Below are positions 7,948 to 16,684 of a stretch of 64,000 nt of DNA, in pieces. The position numbers were made by a program, and so were the translations under genes. Each line of letters begins with the position of its first letter. Positions within the stretch are counted from its first letter, which is position 1. The DNA is from Myxococcales bacterium (GTDB taxonomy: Bacteria; Myxococcota_A; UBA9160; SMWR01). A model generated the notes under the pieces. The model was given only the letters and a program-made list of their open reading frames with translations. It was not told the DNA's origin and did not search any database. The DNA lies in contig JADFQO010000004.1 of NCBI GenBank assembly GCA_022561775.1, positions 55,292 to 119,291 of the forward strand, read 5' to 3'.

Positions 7948-9714
7948 TCAGCTCAGCTCGTTTTCGAGTGTATCGGCGCGTACGGGCAGGCGCACGCCAA
8001 ATACGCTGCCCCGTCCCGGTTTGGAATCGATCGTGATCTCCCCGCCGTGCTTGCGCACGATCTCGTGGGCGATTCCCAACCCGAGCCCGGTCCCCTCACC
8101 GACGGGTTTGGTGGTGAAAAAGGGATCGAAGATGCGATCGATCAGATCCGCCTCAATGCCGCAACCATCGTCCTCGATCCACACCATGACACTCCGGTTC
8201 TGCGCCTCGGTTCGCACCCGGATTGTCCCGCGATTGGCGATCGCCTGGCTGGCGTTGAGAATCAGATTGAGGAACACCTGCTGCAACTCCTGCGGAACGC
8301 AGGCAATCAGTGGAAGCAGGCCGTAATCCTTCTCGACGACGGCCGCCACTCTCAACTGTGGCGCTGCCATGCGCAGGACACCGTCGAGCAACTCGTTCAG
8401 GTCCGCCATGCTGCGCTCGCCGCGGCCCGCGTGGGCGAGGCCCTTGACGTCGCGCACGATCGCAGAAGCGCGGTCGACGCCCTCGAGCGATTCGTCGATC
8501 ATCTCGGCGCCCTCGGCGATCAATTCGTCGCATGAGCCCGACGCCCCGCTCTTCTCCAGTTCGCTTCCCAAGGACTCCCAGTGTTGTCGCAAGAGGCTCA
8601 GGTTGGCGCGCACGTAGGCGAGGGGATTGTTGATCTCATGGGCAATTCCCGCCGCGAGTTCTCCGACAGCGGCAAGCCGGCCCGAAATCAACAGGCGACC
8701 TCGCAGGGCCTCGAGTTCCCGAAGGTCCCGGGCTACGAGCACGATTCCGATCGGCGAACCCTGACGATCGCTCAGCGCAGCGGAGGAGAGCGAAACCGGA
8801 ACTGCGTCGCCTCCGTCGCTGCTGAGTTCGCACTCCACGTCGGTCAATTCGTCGATTGGACGACCTCGCAGCCCCTGGATCAACTCCCGGACGTCGAGTC
8901 CATCCAATTGGAATGTCGGACGCCCGAGGAGCTTCGCCATCGCGCTGTTGCCATACCGAATGCGGCCGTCGGGCCTCAACATCGCGACGCCGTCGGGCAG
9001 CGTCTCGAGAATCTCCGCCGCAAACAGCCCGGGAGCGAGCCGTGGATAACCCGAGCGATAAAACGTCCAGGTAATCGCGCCGCCCAACGATGCGTTCACG
9101 ATCGTCCCGAGGTGAGGCAGATGAATCCCGAACATGGGAAGTAGGCCATCGGTCGATCCCGCGAGCGCGAAGGAACCAAGAAGTCCCGCCCCCACCCAAC
9201 GCGCGTGAGTTCGCTCTCTAGCGGTATTCATCCTCCGGTAGGCCTGCCTGCCGACGTCGAGCGCGAGCCACATACAACCCAACGCGAATAGAGGAAAGAA
9301 TGCGAACGCGGGACCGAGTTCGGTACCCCACCCCCATTGGGTGCGTGTGACACCCGTGTGACACCAGGGGGTGAACCAGTCGAGCAGCAAGAACAAAGCG
9401 CCAGTGGCGATCAGCACAGGGAGTGCGCGACGAATCCGGGGCGCCGCTTCACCGGTGACCGCCAGCGCGAGCCTGACTCCTAGCGGTCCGATGAACACCC
9501 AGCCGAGAGTGGACGCTTTGACGGTAGCGAGCGCGAGCTCCGGATCGCTGCGGCTGTTCCAGAGCACCTCACAGGCAGCCCAGAACGAAACACCGCCCAA
9601 CAGAAGGGCGGCGTCACGGGTCGAGCGATCCCTCGGCCCCCTGCGGCAGACGACCGCCGCGAGGATCGCGGTGGAGATGCAGGCTAGTAATGGGAGTACC
9701 AGGTAAAGCGACAA
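7948..9714 (-). CDS. Membrane sensor histidine kinase with 7TM N-terminal region and PAS domain
   Basis: 588 residues. Residues 1-220 form about seven hydrophobic segments resembling the histidine-kinase N-terminal 7TM domain. A PAS domain follows at about 233-330 (EILETLPDGVAMLRPDGRI), then a dimerisation/phosphoacceptor helix with His359 in GELAAGIAHEINNPL. The ATPase domain shows the N box (LILNASQAI), the G1 box (DDGCGI), an F box (FDPFFTTK) and the G2 box (GTGLGLGI). This subtype resembles NtrB/AtoS-like kinases. No response regulator is encoded next to it, so it is an orphan within this window. The gene ends 20 bp before the GST gene. Confidence 0.9.
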   Translation of the reverse strand: MSLYLVLPLLACISTAILAAVVCRRGPRDRSTRDAALLLGGVSFWAACEVLWNSRSDPELALATVKASTLGWVFIGPLGVRLALAVTGEAAPRIRRALPVLIATGALFLLLDWFTPWCHTGVTRTQWGWGTELGPAFAFFPLFALGCMWLALDVGRQAYRRMNTARERTHARWVGAGLLGSFALAGSTDGLLPMFGIHLPHLGTIVNASLGGAITWTFYRSGYPRLAPGLFAAEILETLPDGVAMLRPDGRIRYGNSAMAKLLGRPTFQLDGLDVRELIQGLRGRPIDELTDVECELSSDGGDAVPVSLSSAALSDRQGSPIGIVLVARDLRELEALRGRLLISGRLAAVGELAAGIAHEINNPLAYVRANLSLLRQHWESLGSELEKSGASGSCDELIAEGAEMIDESLEGVDRASAIVRDVKGLAHAGRGERSMADLNELLDGVLRMAAPQLRVAAVVEKDYGLLPLIACVPQELQQVFLNLILNASQAIANRGTIRVRTEAQNRSVMVWIEDDGCGIEADLIDRIFDPFFTTKPVGEGTGLGLGIAHEIVRKHGGEITIDSKPGRGSVFGVRLPVRADTLENELS

Positions 9715-9740
9715 TCCCGCATCCGATGAATCAGCCTGCG

Positions 9741-10061
9741 CTAAAATGCGCCGAGGGTGAAGAACTTCGCGGCCGCAGACGCCGCGACCCTCAGCAGCGT
9801 CGCTAGCTGGCGCGCCGCCTCCTGTTGTTCGTCGCGCGCCGAGTACGACGGACAGCGATCGGCCAGCCGATCTTCGAGCAAGTCGACGTGACGCTGCGTC
9901 TTCTCCGCCCAGTCGTCTTTGCCGAACGCCTCGGCTCGATCAACCATGCCCTCGAAGTGATTGATCCGGTGCATCAGCCGGCCGCAGTCCGAAGGGTCAG
10001 CGGACGCAACACCGGAAAGCAACAGGCCGATTGCAGCGGCAAAAGCGAGTGCCGATTTCAT
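9741..10061 (-). CDS. Small secreted protein of unknown function
   Basis: 106 residues. The N-terminus MKSALAFAAAIGLLLSGVASA is a clear Sec signal peptide with an ASA cleavage site, leaving a mature protein of about 85 residues. The mature part has two cysteines (DPSDCGR and ADRCPSY), which could form a disulphide, and is mostly helical and charged (HRINHFEGMVDRAE). The C-terminus is hydrophobic and alanine-rich. I recognise no family. It sits 26 bp upstream of the sensor kinase gene on the same strand, so a role as a co-expressed periplasmic partner is possible but only inferred. Confidence 0.65.
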   Translation of the reverse strand: MKSALAFAAAIGLLLSGVASADPSDCGRLMHRINHFEGMVDRAEAFGKDDWAEKTQRHVDLLEDRLADRCPSYSARDEQQEAARQLATLLRVAASAAAKFFTLGAF

Positions 10062-10145
10062 TGCGGAATCCCCCCACGCGAAGAGTCGTGCCTTCCGGGG
10101 ATATCGGCACTTCGGCAGTCGAGGTGAAGTCCCTGCGGGGGAAAA

Positions 10146-11681
10146 TCAGATCTGCTGAGCGATATGGTGGGCCGAGCGGTGTGCGAGCGCCATTCCCGTC
10201 CACATCGGGTTCACGGACGTGGATCGCGGGAAAATGCCGGTGTCGGCGATGTAGAGGTTCTCGAAGTCGTGGCAGCGCCCCATCTCGTTGACCACGCCGA
10301 GCCTCGGGTCACCGTGCATTCGCGTGGTGCAGAAGACGTGATTGCCGGCGAGTACGAGATCCGTCGTCCGAAGCGGTCGATCCCGGAGGACTTCAGCCTC
10401 CTTGAGCGAGTGCAATTCGGGCGCAATGCCGTGGACCCCGGGAACGATGGTCCGCGCACCCGCCGCGAAAAAGATCTGGGCGAGAACCCAGAGCGCATGG
10501 GCCAGGACCGGAACGTCCGCCGGATGCAGTTTCCAGCTGAGTATCGGATCCAGGGATCGCCGCCTCGCGCGAACGCGTCCGAGCGAGCGATTGCAGGTCG
10601 CAATGCCATCCCAGATCGCCGAATACGGGATGTCGGCCAGCCGGTTCTTCAGCGCCATTCCCGAGCCTGGCAACCGGACGGCCGTGATCGCAGGGGGTGC
10701 CCAGAGCGTTTCCAACTTGAAACCGTCGCGCAGAAAATGGCGCGACTGGTATCCCTGTGTGGCGCCAAACCGGGGGTACACGGGATCTGGAAAGATGCCC
10801 ATGATCGCGACTCCGGGATGAAACTGCAGGTTCTCCCCTACCTGGCCAGATCGATTCGCGAGATTGCCGCTCTTTTGAAGCAATACCGGCGTCGCCGCAC
10901 AACCGGCGGCCAGCACGACTACCTTCGCATGGACGCGAACCTGATGACTGGGCTTACCGGTGAAGGGCTTGACGACCCGTCCGACGACGCCGGTCGCGCG
11001 CCATCCCTCAGCCAGTACGCGTTCGATCCGAACGGATGTGAGCACCCGAGCGCCCCCGCGAATGGCTGCGGGAATGTAACTGATGTCCATCGATTGCTTG
11101 GCTCGGCTGCGACATCCCGTAAAACACTCTCCGCTACCTCGGCATCCGCGGACATTGCGCAAAATCGACTCGCATTGGTATCCGAGCGCGTTGCAGCCGT
11201 CGCGAAACAGCAGGTTCCGGCGGCCGAGTACGTTATCGGGTGTTACCGAAATGCCCAGGAACGTTGCGACCGCCTCGTAGTGGGGATCGAGGTCGGCGCG
11301 TGTGGTGCGTTCGAGTTCGAAATCGGTGCACCAGCGGTCGAGAACGAACGCGGGCGCGCGATTGCAGATCGCCGAGTTCACCAGGGAGCCACCGCCGAGC
11401 GCGATCGCCTGCATGGTGGGCATGATGGTGCCGCTCGTCGTGCGCAGGCCGCCTTCTCGCATGGTGCGCGCCATCGAGAGCCCGCCATCTAATTCGTACT
11501 CGGCGGGCACGAAGGGCGGCCCCTCCTCGACCAACACGACACTCTTGCCAGCATCGGTGAGTTCCTTGGCGACCACCGCGCCGGTCGGGCCCGAGCCCAC
11601 CACGACCACATCGGCCTCCAGCGTGAGGTCCCGGTCGTACTGGGCAAAGACGCGAATCTCTCCGGGCTCTACTGAACTCAA
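10146..11681 (-). CDS. GMC-family FAD oxidoreductase
   Basis: 511 residues from a TTG start at 11681 that shares two bases with the TGA stop of the upstream gene (TTGA overlap). The open frame continues far upstream, but that extension is an arginine/proline-rich shadow of other genes. The product has an FAD-binding Rossmann motif, DVVVVGSGPTGAVVAKEL, then VLVEEGP, and the GMC signature in SGTIMPTMQAIALGGGSLVN. The C-terminus has TRMHGDPRLGVVNEMGRCHD, with the family histidine, and IADTGIFPRSTSVNPMWT. A CRGSGECFTGC segment suggests the cholesterol-oxidase-like or long-chain alcohol oxidase branch. Substrate unknown. Tight coupling with the upstream gene suggests that the two products act together. 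Confidence 0.88.
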   Translation of the reverse strand: MSSVEPGEIRVFAQYDRDLTLEADVVVVGSGPTGAVVAKELTDAGKSVVLVEEGPPFVPAEYELDGGLSMARTMREGGLRTTSGTIMPTMQAIALGGGSLVNSAICNRAPAFVLDRWCTDFELERTTRADLDPHYEAVATFLGISVTPDNVLGRRNLLFRDGCNALGYQCESILRNVRGCRGSGECFTGCRSRAKQSMDISYIPAAIRGGARVLTSVRIERVLAEGWRATGVVGRVVKPFTGKPSHQVRVHAKVVVLAAGCAATPVLLQKSGNLANRSGQVGENLQFHPGVAIMGIFPDPVYPRFGATQGYQSRHFLRDGFKLETLWAPPAITAVRLPGSGMALKNRLADIPYSAIWDGIATCNRSLGRVRARRRSLDPILSWKLHPADVPVLAHALWVLAQIFFAAGARTIVPGVHGIAPELHSLKEAEVLRDRPLRTTDLVLAGNHVFCTTRMHGDPRLGVVNEMGRCHDFENLYIADTGIFPRSTSVNPMWTGMALAHRSAHHIAQQI

Positions 11682-12322
11682 GGTCGCGGCTCGGCGAAGC
11701 CCGGCTCGAGCGGCCCGTCCTGCGGGAGGGGAATCCCCGCACTCGGCGCCGTCAGGTCCGCAGCGGTCTTGCCAATGGACTCCGGCCGCTCGCCGATTCG
11801 CGGGTAGAGGAGATCGGCCTCGCAGATCGGAGACTCGATCGCCAGCGGGGCGAGACCGAGCCTTCGAACCACGGGCGGGTGCGCGAAATACCCCATGGTC
11901 AACACGGCGCGCAGACTCGTGAACACGACGCGGCGGAAAAAGAGCGTGCTCTCCGCCCAGCCGTCGAGTGCAGCCACCCGATGCTCGACGTCTTGGGATG
12001 AAAAACGGCGCATTCCGCCCCGTCCGGGTGTGGGGAACAACAACGTCCCGTGCTCGACGAGGAAGAACAGCAGGTGCAGCAGGATCCGGGTCTGCAGGTG
12101 CGAAGCCGCCAGCAAGCGCTCGAGGTAACCGGGGAGATCGGCGTCCAGACCGGAACTCGGAATCGGGCCGCCCGCCGGGTACATGGCCTCGCCCGCGCTC
12201 GAAATGAACGCCACCTCTCCACGCCCCAGTCCGCGGTACTGGCGGCGGGGATCCGGGTAGCCGATCGCCACCCGCGACACCGCGTAACACAGAGCGAGCG
12301 CCCAGAGAACCGCTGTGACCAT
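11678..12322 (-). CDS. Hypothetical protein coupled to GMC oxidoreductase
   Basis: 214 residues with an ATG start. The N-terminus (VTAVLWALALCYAVSRVAIG) is a single hydrophobic segment, a membrane anchor or signal. Further hydrophobic helices occur around LLHLLFFLVEHGTLLF and VFTSLRAVLTMGYFAHP. No cofactor motif is visible. The stop codon overlaps the TTG start of the GMC oxidoreductase, which points to translational coupling and a shared function. GMC dehydrogenases often have a small dedicated partner for export or membrane attachment, for example the gluconate-dehydrogenase small subunit, and this protein may play that part. This is an inference from gene order, not from sequence similarity. 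Confidence 0.7.
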   Translation of the reverse strand: MVTAVLWALALCYAVSRVAIGYPDPRRQYRGLGRGEVAFISSAGEAMYPAGGPIPSSGLDADLPGYLERLLAASHLQTRILLHLLFFLVEHGTLLFPTPGRGGMRRFSSQDVEHRVAALDGWAESTLFFRRVVFTSLRAVLTMGYFAHPPVVRRLGLAPLAIESPICEADLLYPRIGERPESIGKTAADLTAPSAGIPLPQDGPLEPGFAEPRP

Positions 12323-12555
12323 GGATTGGCACTATAACGGCAACCCGGATCCAACTCACGCGCTCCAGAGCCCCGTTTGCGCCGCGCACCTCGGTTTCGA
12401 GCCAGAGCCGCGGATCGGGCGGACCGGGATTCGCCCCGGCGCCCTCGCGCCCGGACACCCGGGGTGCGGGACTGCGCAAGATCGCGCGCAGAACGGCATT
12501 GATCGGCGGGTTTTCAGCACTCAAGCCGCGGGTTTCGAAGCCCGATCTGAACCCC

Positions 12556-14277
12556 ATGGAACCGGAGGGGAAGAACCGGCGGCGCGGGGTTGGCCTCTGG
12601 GCTCTAGGGCTCGCTGTGGCGGCTTTCGCCGCGCTTCGCATTGCCGCGGTGTACAGCGTGGCGGGCAATTGGGACGAATTCGGGCTGTTTGAAAACACCT
12701 CGATTACCCACGAGACGGGCGTCCTGACCGGCGGCGGCCGACCCGGACTCGCACAGCTCGTCGTGCTCCCGCTCGTCGCCGGTTGCGACGACGAAATCGA
12801 AGTCCTGCGCCGGGCGCGATTGCTCTGGATCTTGATCACGCTCGCATTCCTGATCGGAGTAGGCGTTCTCGCCGGGCAGCTGCAACCCGAACGAGATCGC
12901 CGCGTGGCGGACGCCCTGCTCGCGATCGGTCTGCTGGCGTTGGTTCCGGCTTTCCTCGAGTGGTCGATTCAAGTCCGAACGGACCAGATCGCGCTTGCGG
13001 CAGGCGTCTGGGGCGGCGTCGCGCTACTGGCTTCGGATCGCCGACCGGCCCTCGCCCTCGCGGCAGGGGTGCTGTTTGGCATCGGCTTCCTTTCCTCGCA
13101 GAAACTGCTCTATATAGCGGCACTCGTCGGGTTGTTCGCGCTGGCCCAGGTCGCCTTCGGCAGGCGAATGCGGTTTGGGCGCGAAGCGCTTCGCGCGGGC
13201 CTCTGCGCGCTCGGCGTTGCGGCCTGCCTTCTCGCAGTCTACCAGGCGACCACGCGTGAGATCGTGGTCGCGCCGGTTCACACGATCCTCTCGACGAGCG
13301 TCGTGCGAAACGGGCTGTCTTCGTTCGACTTCTACCGCAAGACCATCGGTTGGTCCCAATACCGCGCAATGCTCCCCACGCTGGTTCCGCATTTCGTTCT
13401 CCTCGCAGCCCTTGCTGCCGCCACGCTTGTCGCGTGGCGCCGACGAGAGCCAGCGCGGCCCGCGCTGACGCTCGCCTGGCTGATCCTGACCCTCGGCGTC
13501 GCGGTGGGATCGTTCCACGCAGCAGCCTTCTCCTACTTCTGGATGACGTTGGGCCTCTTCCCCGCCCTCGCCTTCGCGGTGGCGCGCCAACCGATCTGCG
13601 ACCTCTTGCCGGACGTCGGACAGACCAGGCGCCTGGCCATCGCGGGATTCTGGTTGGCGCTGGCGGGACCGGGCACACTCCAGATGGTCGCAATGCTGGA
13701 CGATACCCAGAAGGTTCAGCGCGATAGTTTCGACTTCATTGATCGTAATTTTCAAGTCAGCGATGCTGGATTTCACCCGGAAAGCGCCCTCTTCTGTCGC
13801 GGAGACGGGCAACCGATCCAGCACTACTTCTCCGCCGACATCTATCGAAGATTTGGAACACCTGGCTCCGAGTCGAATCGCGCGCGCCTGCTCCGGCAGT
13901 TTCGAGACGAGCCGATCGCCTTCATCGTCGAATCCTTTCGCCTCAACCAGTTTCCCATCGAGATCCGACGCTTCTGGGCCGACAACTATCAACCCTATCG
14001 CGCATCGGTCTTTGTAGCGGGGAGGAAGCTCGAAGGGCGCAGCGGATCCAGCAGCGTATTCGAGCTCGTCGCGCCGGGGGAATACCGATGGTTGCCGATC
14101 ACCGGCCCCCAACCAATCACGCTGGACGGCCAATCTCTCGGTGCGGGAGAGACCCGGCACTTCGCGTCGGGCGAGCACGTGGCCGACTTCCCGGAAGATG
14201 TGCCGGGTGGAATCCTGGTGTTGGCGCTAGAACAACCGCCCGGGCTCGCACCCTTGGCTTTTTACACGGCCAACTGA
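12556..14277 (+). CDS. Integral membrane glycosyltransferase-like protein (GT39/ArnT-like)
   Basis: 573 residues from the ATG at 12556; an in-frame GTG/ATG-type start at 12499 gives a longer form but overlaps no family features. About nine hydrophobic segments cover residues 10-380. The first periplasmic loop contains AGNWDEFGLFEN, matching the acidic D-E pair conserved in the catalytic loop of GT-C enzymes such as ArnT and GT39 mannosyltransferases, which use lipid-linked sugar donors. A soluble C-terminal region of about 200 residues follows. The gene opens the polysaccharide locus on the plus strand and stops one base before a degenerate glycosyltransferase 5' end. Exact donor and acceptor are unknown. 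Confidence 0.75.
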   Translation: MEPEGKNRRRGVGLWALGLAVAAFAALRIAAVYSVAGNWDEFGLFENTSITHETGVLTGGGRPGLAQLVVLPLVAGCDDEIEVLRRARLLWILITLAFLIGVGVLAGQLQPERDRRVADALLAIGLLALVPAFLEWSIQVRTDQIALAAGVWGGVALLASDRRPALALAAGVLFGIGFLSSQKLLYIAALVGLFALAQVAFGRRMRFGREALRAGLCALGVAACLLAVYQATTREIVVAPVHTILSTSVVRNGLSSFDFYRKTIGWSQYRAMLPTLVPHFVLLAALAAATLVAWRRREPARPALTLAWLILTLGVAVGSFHAAAFSYFWMTLGLFPALAFAVARQPICDLLPDVGQTRRLAIAGFWLALAGPGTLQMVAMLDDTQKVQRDSFDFIDRNFQVSDAGFHPESALFCRGDGQPIQHYFSADIYRRFGTPGSESNRARLLRQFRDEPIAFIVESFRLNQFPIEIRRFWADNYQPYRASVFVAGRKLEGRSGSSSVFELVAPGEYRWLPITGPQPITLDGQSLGAGETRHFASGEHVADFPEDVPGGILVLALEQPPGLAPLAFYTAN

Positions 14278-14278
14278 G

Positions 14279-14562
14279 ATGCGAATCGCCATCCTCACGA
14301 GCGCGCCGGCCCCCTACCGCACAGCGGTCTTCGAGCGCATCGCTGTGGAGCATCGAAACGATCGAAAAATTCCACCCGGTCTGGTTCGCGTTCGATGCCT
14401 TCCCGGAGTTGCAGAAATGTCGTCGCGCGAGGAAATCAAGCTGCTGAAGAAACGATTACCGCCGAGAAATTGGCTTCGAATTTGCTGGACTCCTTCAGGA
14501 GCAAGTGCCCTGGCCATCGGCCTATCCCGTGCCTGGGAATCACCGAACCCGAAGAACATGAG
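14279..14562 (+). pseudogene. Degenerate 5' end of a GT4-type glycosyltransferase gene
   Basis: Directly after the GT39-like gene, an ATG opens MRIAILTSAPAPYRTAVFER, which looks like the first strand and loop of a GT4 glycosyltransferase. After about 22 residues the likeness stops. Fragments then appear in other frames, for example HPVWFAFDAFPELQ one frame away around 14370-14420. No complete domain follows before an intact GT4 gene starts at 14563. The likely explanation is a truncated gene left by an insertion or deletion when the AT-richer GT4 gene arrived. The reading is tentative because the fragment is short. Confidence 0.35.
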
Positions 14563-15693
14563 ATGAGAGTATCCGTATTCCAGCGGGTAGTTCCTGATTA
14601 TCGCATTCCCTTTTTTCTTTCACTTGATCGCTCGCTAGCCGATCGAGATTGCAAGCTGGAGATTCTCGCCGGTCAACCATGGCCACACGAATGCATCATC
14701 GATGCCAGAGACGAACTCCCGTTCATTCGAAAAACGCGAAACAAGAGAATTTCGGCCAAAGCGCATTGGCTCTGCGGCGCTTTGAAGGCGGCTCGACGTG
14801 CAGATATCGTCATTATCGAACAAGCCAGTGCAGCGCTCTATATCTACCCCCTCATCGCCATGCGACTGCTGGGGATCACACCGTGGAAGTTGGCGTTTTG
14901 GGGACATGGGGCTCAGTTCAATCAAAAAAAGCCGCAACCGCTGCGAGATTCATGGAAAAGGTTTTGGACCACCAAGGTGGATCATTGGCTCGCGTATACC
15001 GATTTGTCAGCGCAGGCCATCAGAGATTGCGGTTTTCCTGCTGAGAAAATCACAGTCGTTCAGAATTCCATCGACATACAAGGACTGCAAGAGATGAACC
15101 AATCTCTGCCTGAAGAAGAACTCGCGAATCTATTTCGTGAGCTTTTTGGGGAGAGCCGCCGAGACAGCCATCGGGTCGGGATCCTTTGCGCTCGACTGAC
15201 TCCATTGAAGTGGGTTCCATTTTTGTTGAGGAGCCTGGAGATCATTCATCGCCAGTATCCTGATTTCAGAATGATCATCATCGGAGATGGATCGGATGCC
15301 GATCATGTTCAGACTTTTTGCCAGCGCAACCCATGGTGCAGATGGGTAGGCGCCGTGCATGGGATGAAAAGAGTGAAATACTTGGCTCAGGCAGACGTTT
15401 TCCTGAACCCGGGCATGGCGGGTCTTTCCATCCTGGATGCATTTTCCGTAGGCATCCCTTTTGTGACGACGGATTGCAGAATCCACAGTCCGGAAATTGC
15501 GTATTTGAAAAATGGCATCAACGGGGCCATGAGCGAACCGACGGAATCCGCTTTTGCAACCGCCGTGTCAGAGCTGATCCAGTCCGATCGCCTGGCGATG
15601 ATCAAGCAAAACGCTTTGAATGACGGCAAGAAATACACGATCGAGAGTATGACTCGAAATTTCGTGGAAGGCGTGATGAAGGCACTGGCCTGA
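14563..15693 (+). CDS. Glycosyltransferase family 4 protein
   Basis: 376 residues from ATG 14563 (product MRVSVFQRVVPDYRIPFFLS); the open frame extends upstream but without family features. The first domain includes KLAFWGHGAQFN. The GT-B C-terminal domain includes HRVGILCARLTPLKW, IIIGDGSDADHVQTF, WVGAVHG and the acidic/nucleotide-contact region DVFLNPGMAGLSILDAFSVGIPFVTTD. It probably transfers a sugar from a nucleotide donor to the growing lipid-linked glycan at the cytoplasmic face. The coding sequence is noticeably AT-richer than its neighbours, which suggests recent acquisition. A stem-loop follows it before the next gene. Confidence 0.85.
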   Translation: MRVSVFQRVVPDYRIPFFLSLDRSLADRDCKLEILAGQPWPHECIIDARDELPFIRKTRNKRISAKAHWLCGALKAARRADIVIIEQASAALYIYPLIAMRLLGITPWKLAFWGHGAQFNQKKPQPLRDSWKRFWTTKVDHWLAYTDLSAQAIRDCGFPAEKITVVQNSIDIQGLQEMNQSLPEEELANLFRELFGESRRDSHRVGILCARLTPLKWVPFLLRSLEIIHRQYPDFRMIIIGDGSDADHVQTFCQRNPWCRWVGAVHGMKRVKYLAQADVFLNPGMAGLSILDAFSVGIPFVTTDCRIHSPEIAYLKNGINGAMSEPTESAFATAVSELIQSDRLAMIKQNALNDGKKYTIESMTRNFVEGVMKALA

Positions 15694-15812
15694 ATGAACA
15701 CCAGGAACAAGAAGATCAGAACCAGCCGGGCTGTGCGGTCTGGCAGGAGCGGGGTGCCGGCGTGAGGGTTTTCGATTCACTGCCCCGCGATTGCAACCAA
15801 GGTTGTGCGGAT

Positions 15813-15836
15813 GCGCTCGCCTGCCGTAGCGAGCGC
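15813..15836 (+). terminator. Stem-loop between GT4 and methyltransferase genes
   Basis: A perfect 8-bp inverted repeat GCGCTCGC / GCGAGCGC with an 8-base loop lies between two plus-strand genes. No T-tract follows, so a role as an intrinsic terminator is uncertain; it could equally be an mRNA-stabilising hairpin. It is the strongest hairpin in this 151-bp gap. Confidence 0.25.
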
Positions 15837-15844
15837 GGGGGCTC

Positions 15845-16684
15845 GTGAGTAAAATGGCTGCTATCCCTCATGAAGCGGCGCATTCGAGATGCGATCGGCA
15901 CGCTTCCTGCCCGATTTGCGCATCTCGTGGCCATTGGTCTTTTGACAGCCGTTTCGTCCAAGTTCATCAATGCGAAAACGAGCAGTGTGCCCATCTGTTC
16001 GCGGTAGATGTCGATTCAAACCACGGTGTCATGCACGCGGTGCACACCGACGCCGCAGAGTCGATGTACGCAGAGCGAAACGAGCGGCTCGTCGCCTTTT
16101 GGGAAGACAGGCGGTTCGTGACTGGGAGTTCGAGGCTTCTCGATGTTGGAGCGGGAAGCGGTCACCTTGCGCGCAGCGTGAGAAGGCGACTTCCAGGAAT
16201 CGAGATACTCTGTGTCGAAGAAAGCGAGCCCCTCCGAGATCGGCTCGGCCATCAGGGCCTTACGGTTTCGAAGAATCTGGATTCGATCTCGTCGGATCGC
16301 TCGTTCGATGCCGTGTTGCTGATCGAAGTCATCGAGCACGTGCCCGATCCGATTGACTTCCTGGATCGCCTGGGGAGGTGCCTCCATCCGAAGGGTCGGA
16401 TGTTCCTGACGACGCCCTGCGGAGAACTCAGGAACGGAAGCCGGGCCACCAACGCCTATGACACGCCCGAGCACGTTCAGTTCTTCACGGAGAAATCACT
16501 GCGGCTCGCTGTCAAGAAGGCGGGCTTCCGCGACATCACCTATGAATACATCGACGCGCTCTATCCGCTCAGCACGAGCGTCCTGTCCTTCGCAACCTTC
16601 AAGCGGCTCGCGGCGAAAACCGCAAGGCCGATCCTGGCCGCGTTTCAGGGTCCCCGGCATCTGACGGGATTCATCGACCCGTAG
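15845..16684 (+). CDS. Class I SAM-dependent methyltransferase with N-terminal zinc-ribbon
   Basis: 279 residues; the start may be GTG 15845 or ATG 15854. Cysteines at about 22, 25, 43 and 48 (CPIC and CENEQC) form a rubredoxin-like zinc knuckle often found at the front of sugar or glycan C-methyltransferases. The SAM fold follows with LLDVGAGSGHLARSV (motif I), FDAVLLIEVIEHVPDP (motif post-I/II) and LHPKGRMFLTTP. In polysaccharide loci such enzymes methylate nucleotide sugars or terminal residues. The gene converges with the GT2 gene on the other strand and the two stop regions overlap by 14 bp. Confidence 0.82.
   Translation: MSKMAAIPHEAAHSRCDRHASCPICASRGHWSFDSRFVQVHQCENEQCAHLFAVDVDSNHGVMHAVHTDAAESMYAERNERLVAFWEDRRFVTGSSRLLDVGAGSGHLARSVRRRLPGIEILCVEESEPLRDRLGHQGLTVSKNLDSISSDRSFDAVLLIEVIEHVPDPIDFLDRLGRCLHPKGRMFLTTPCGELRNGSRATNAYDTPEHVQFFTEKSLRLAVKKAGFRDITYEYIDALYPLSTSVLSFATFKRLAAKTARPILAAFQGPRHLTGFIDP

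Noticed and set aside
12322..12345. Sigma-54 promoter before the GT39-like gene
   Set aside because: TGGCAC is present but the downstream TTGC element is not at the required spacing.
10146..12839. Single 897-residue reading frame
   Set aside because: Only the C-terminal 511 residues show GMC features. The rest is Arg/Pro-rich shadow sequence overlapping a better supported 214-residue gene and the GT39-like gene.
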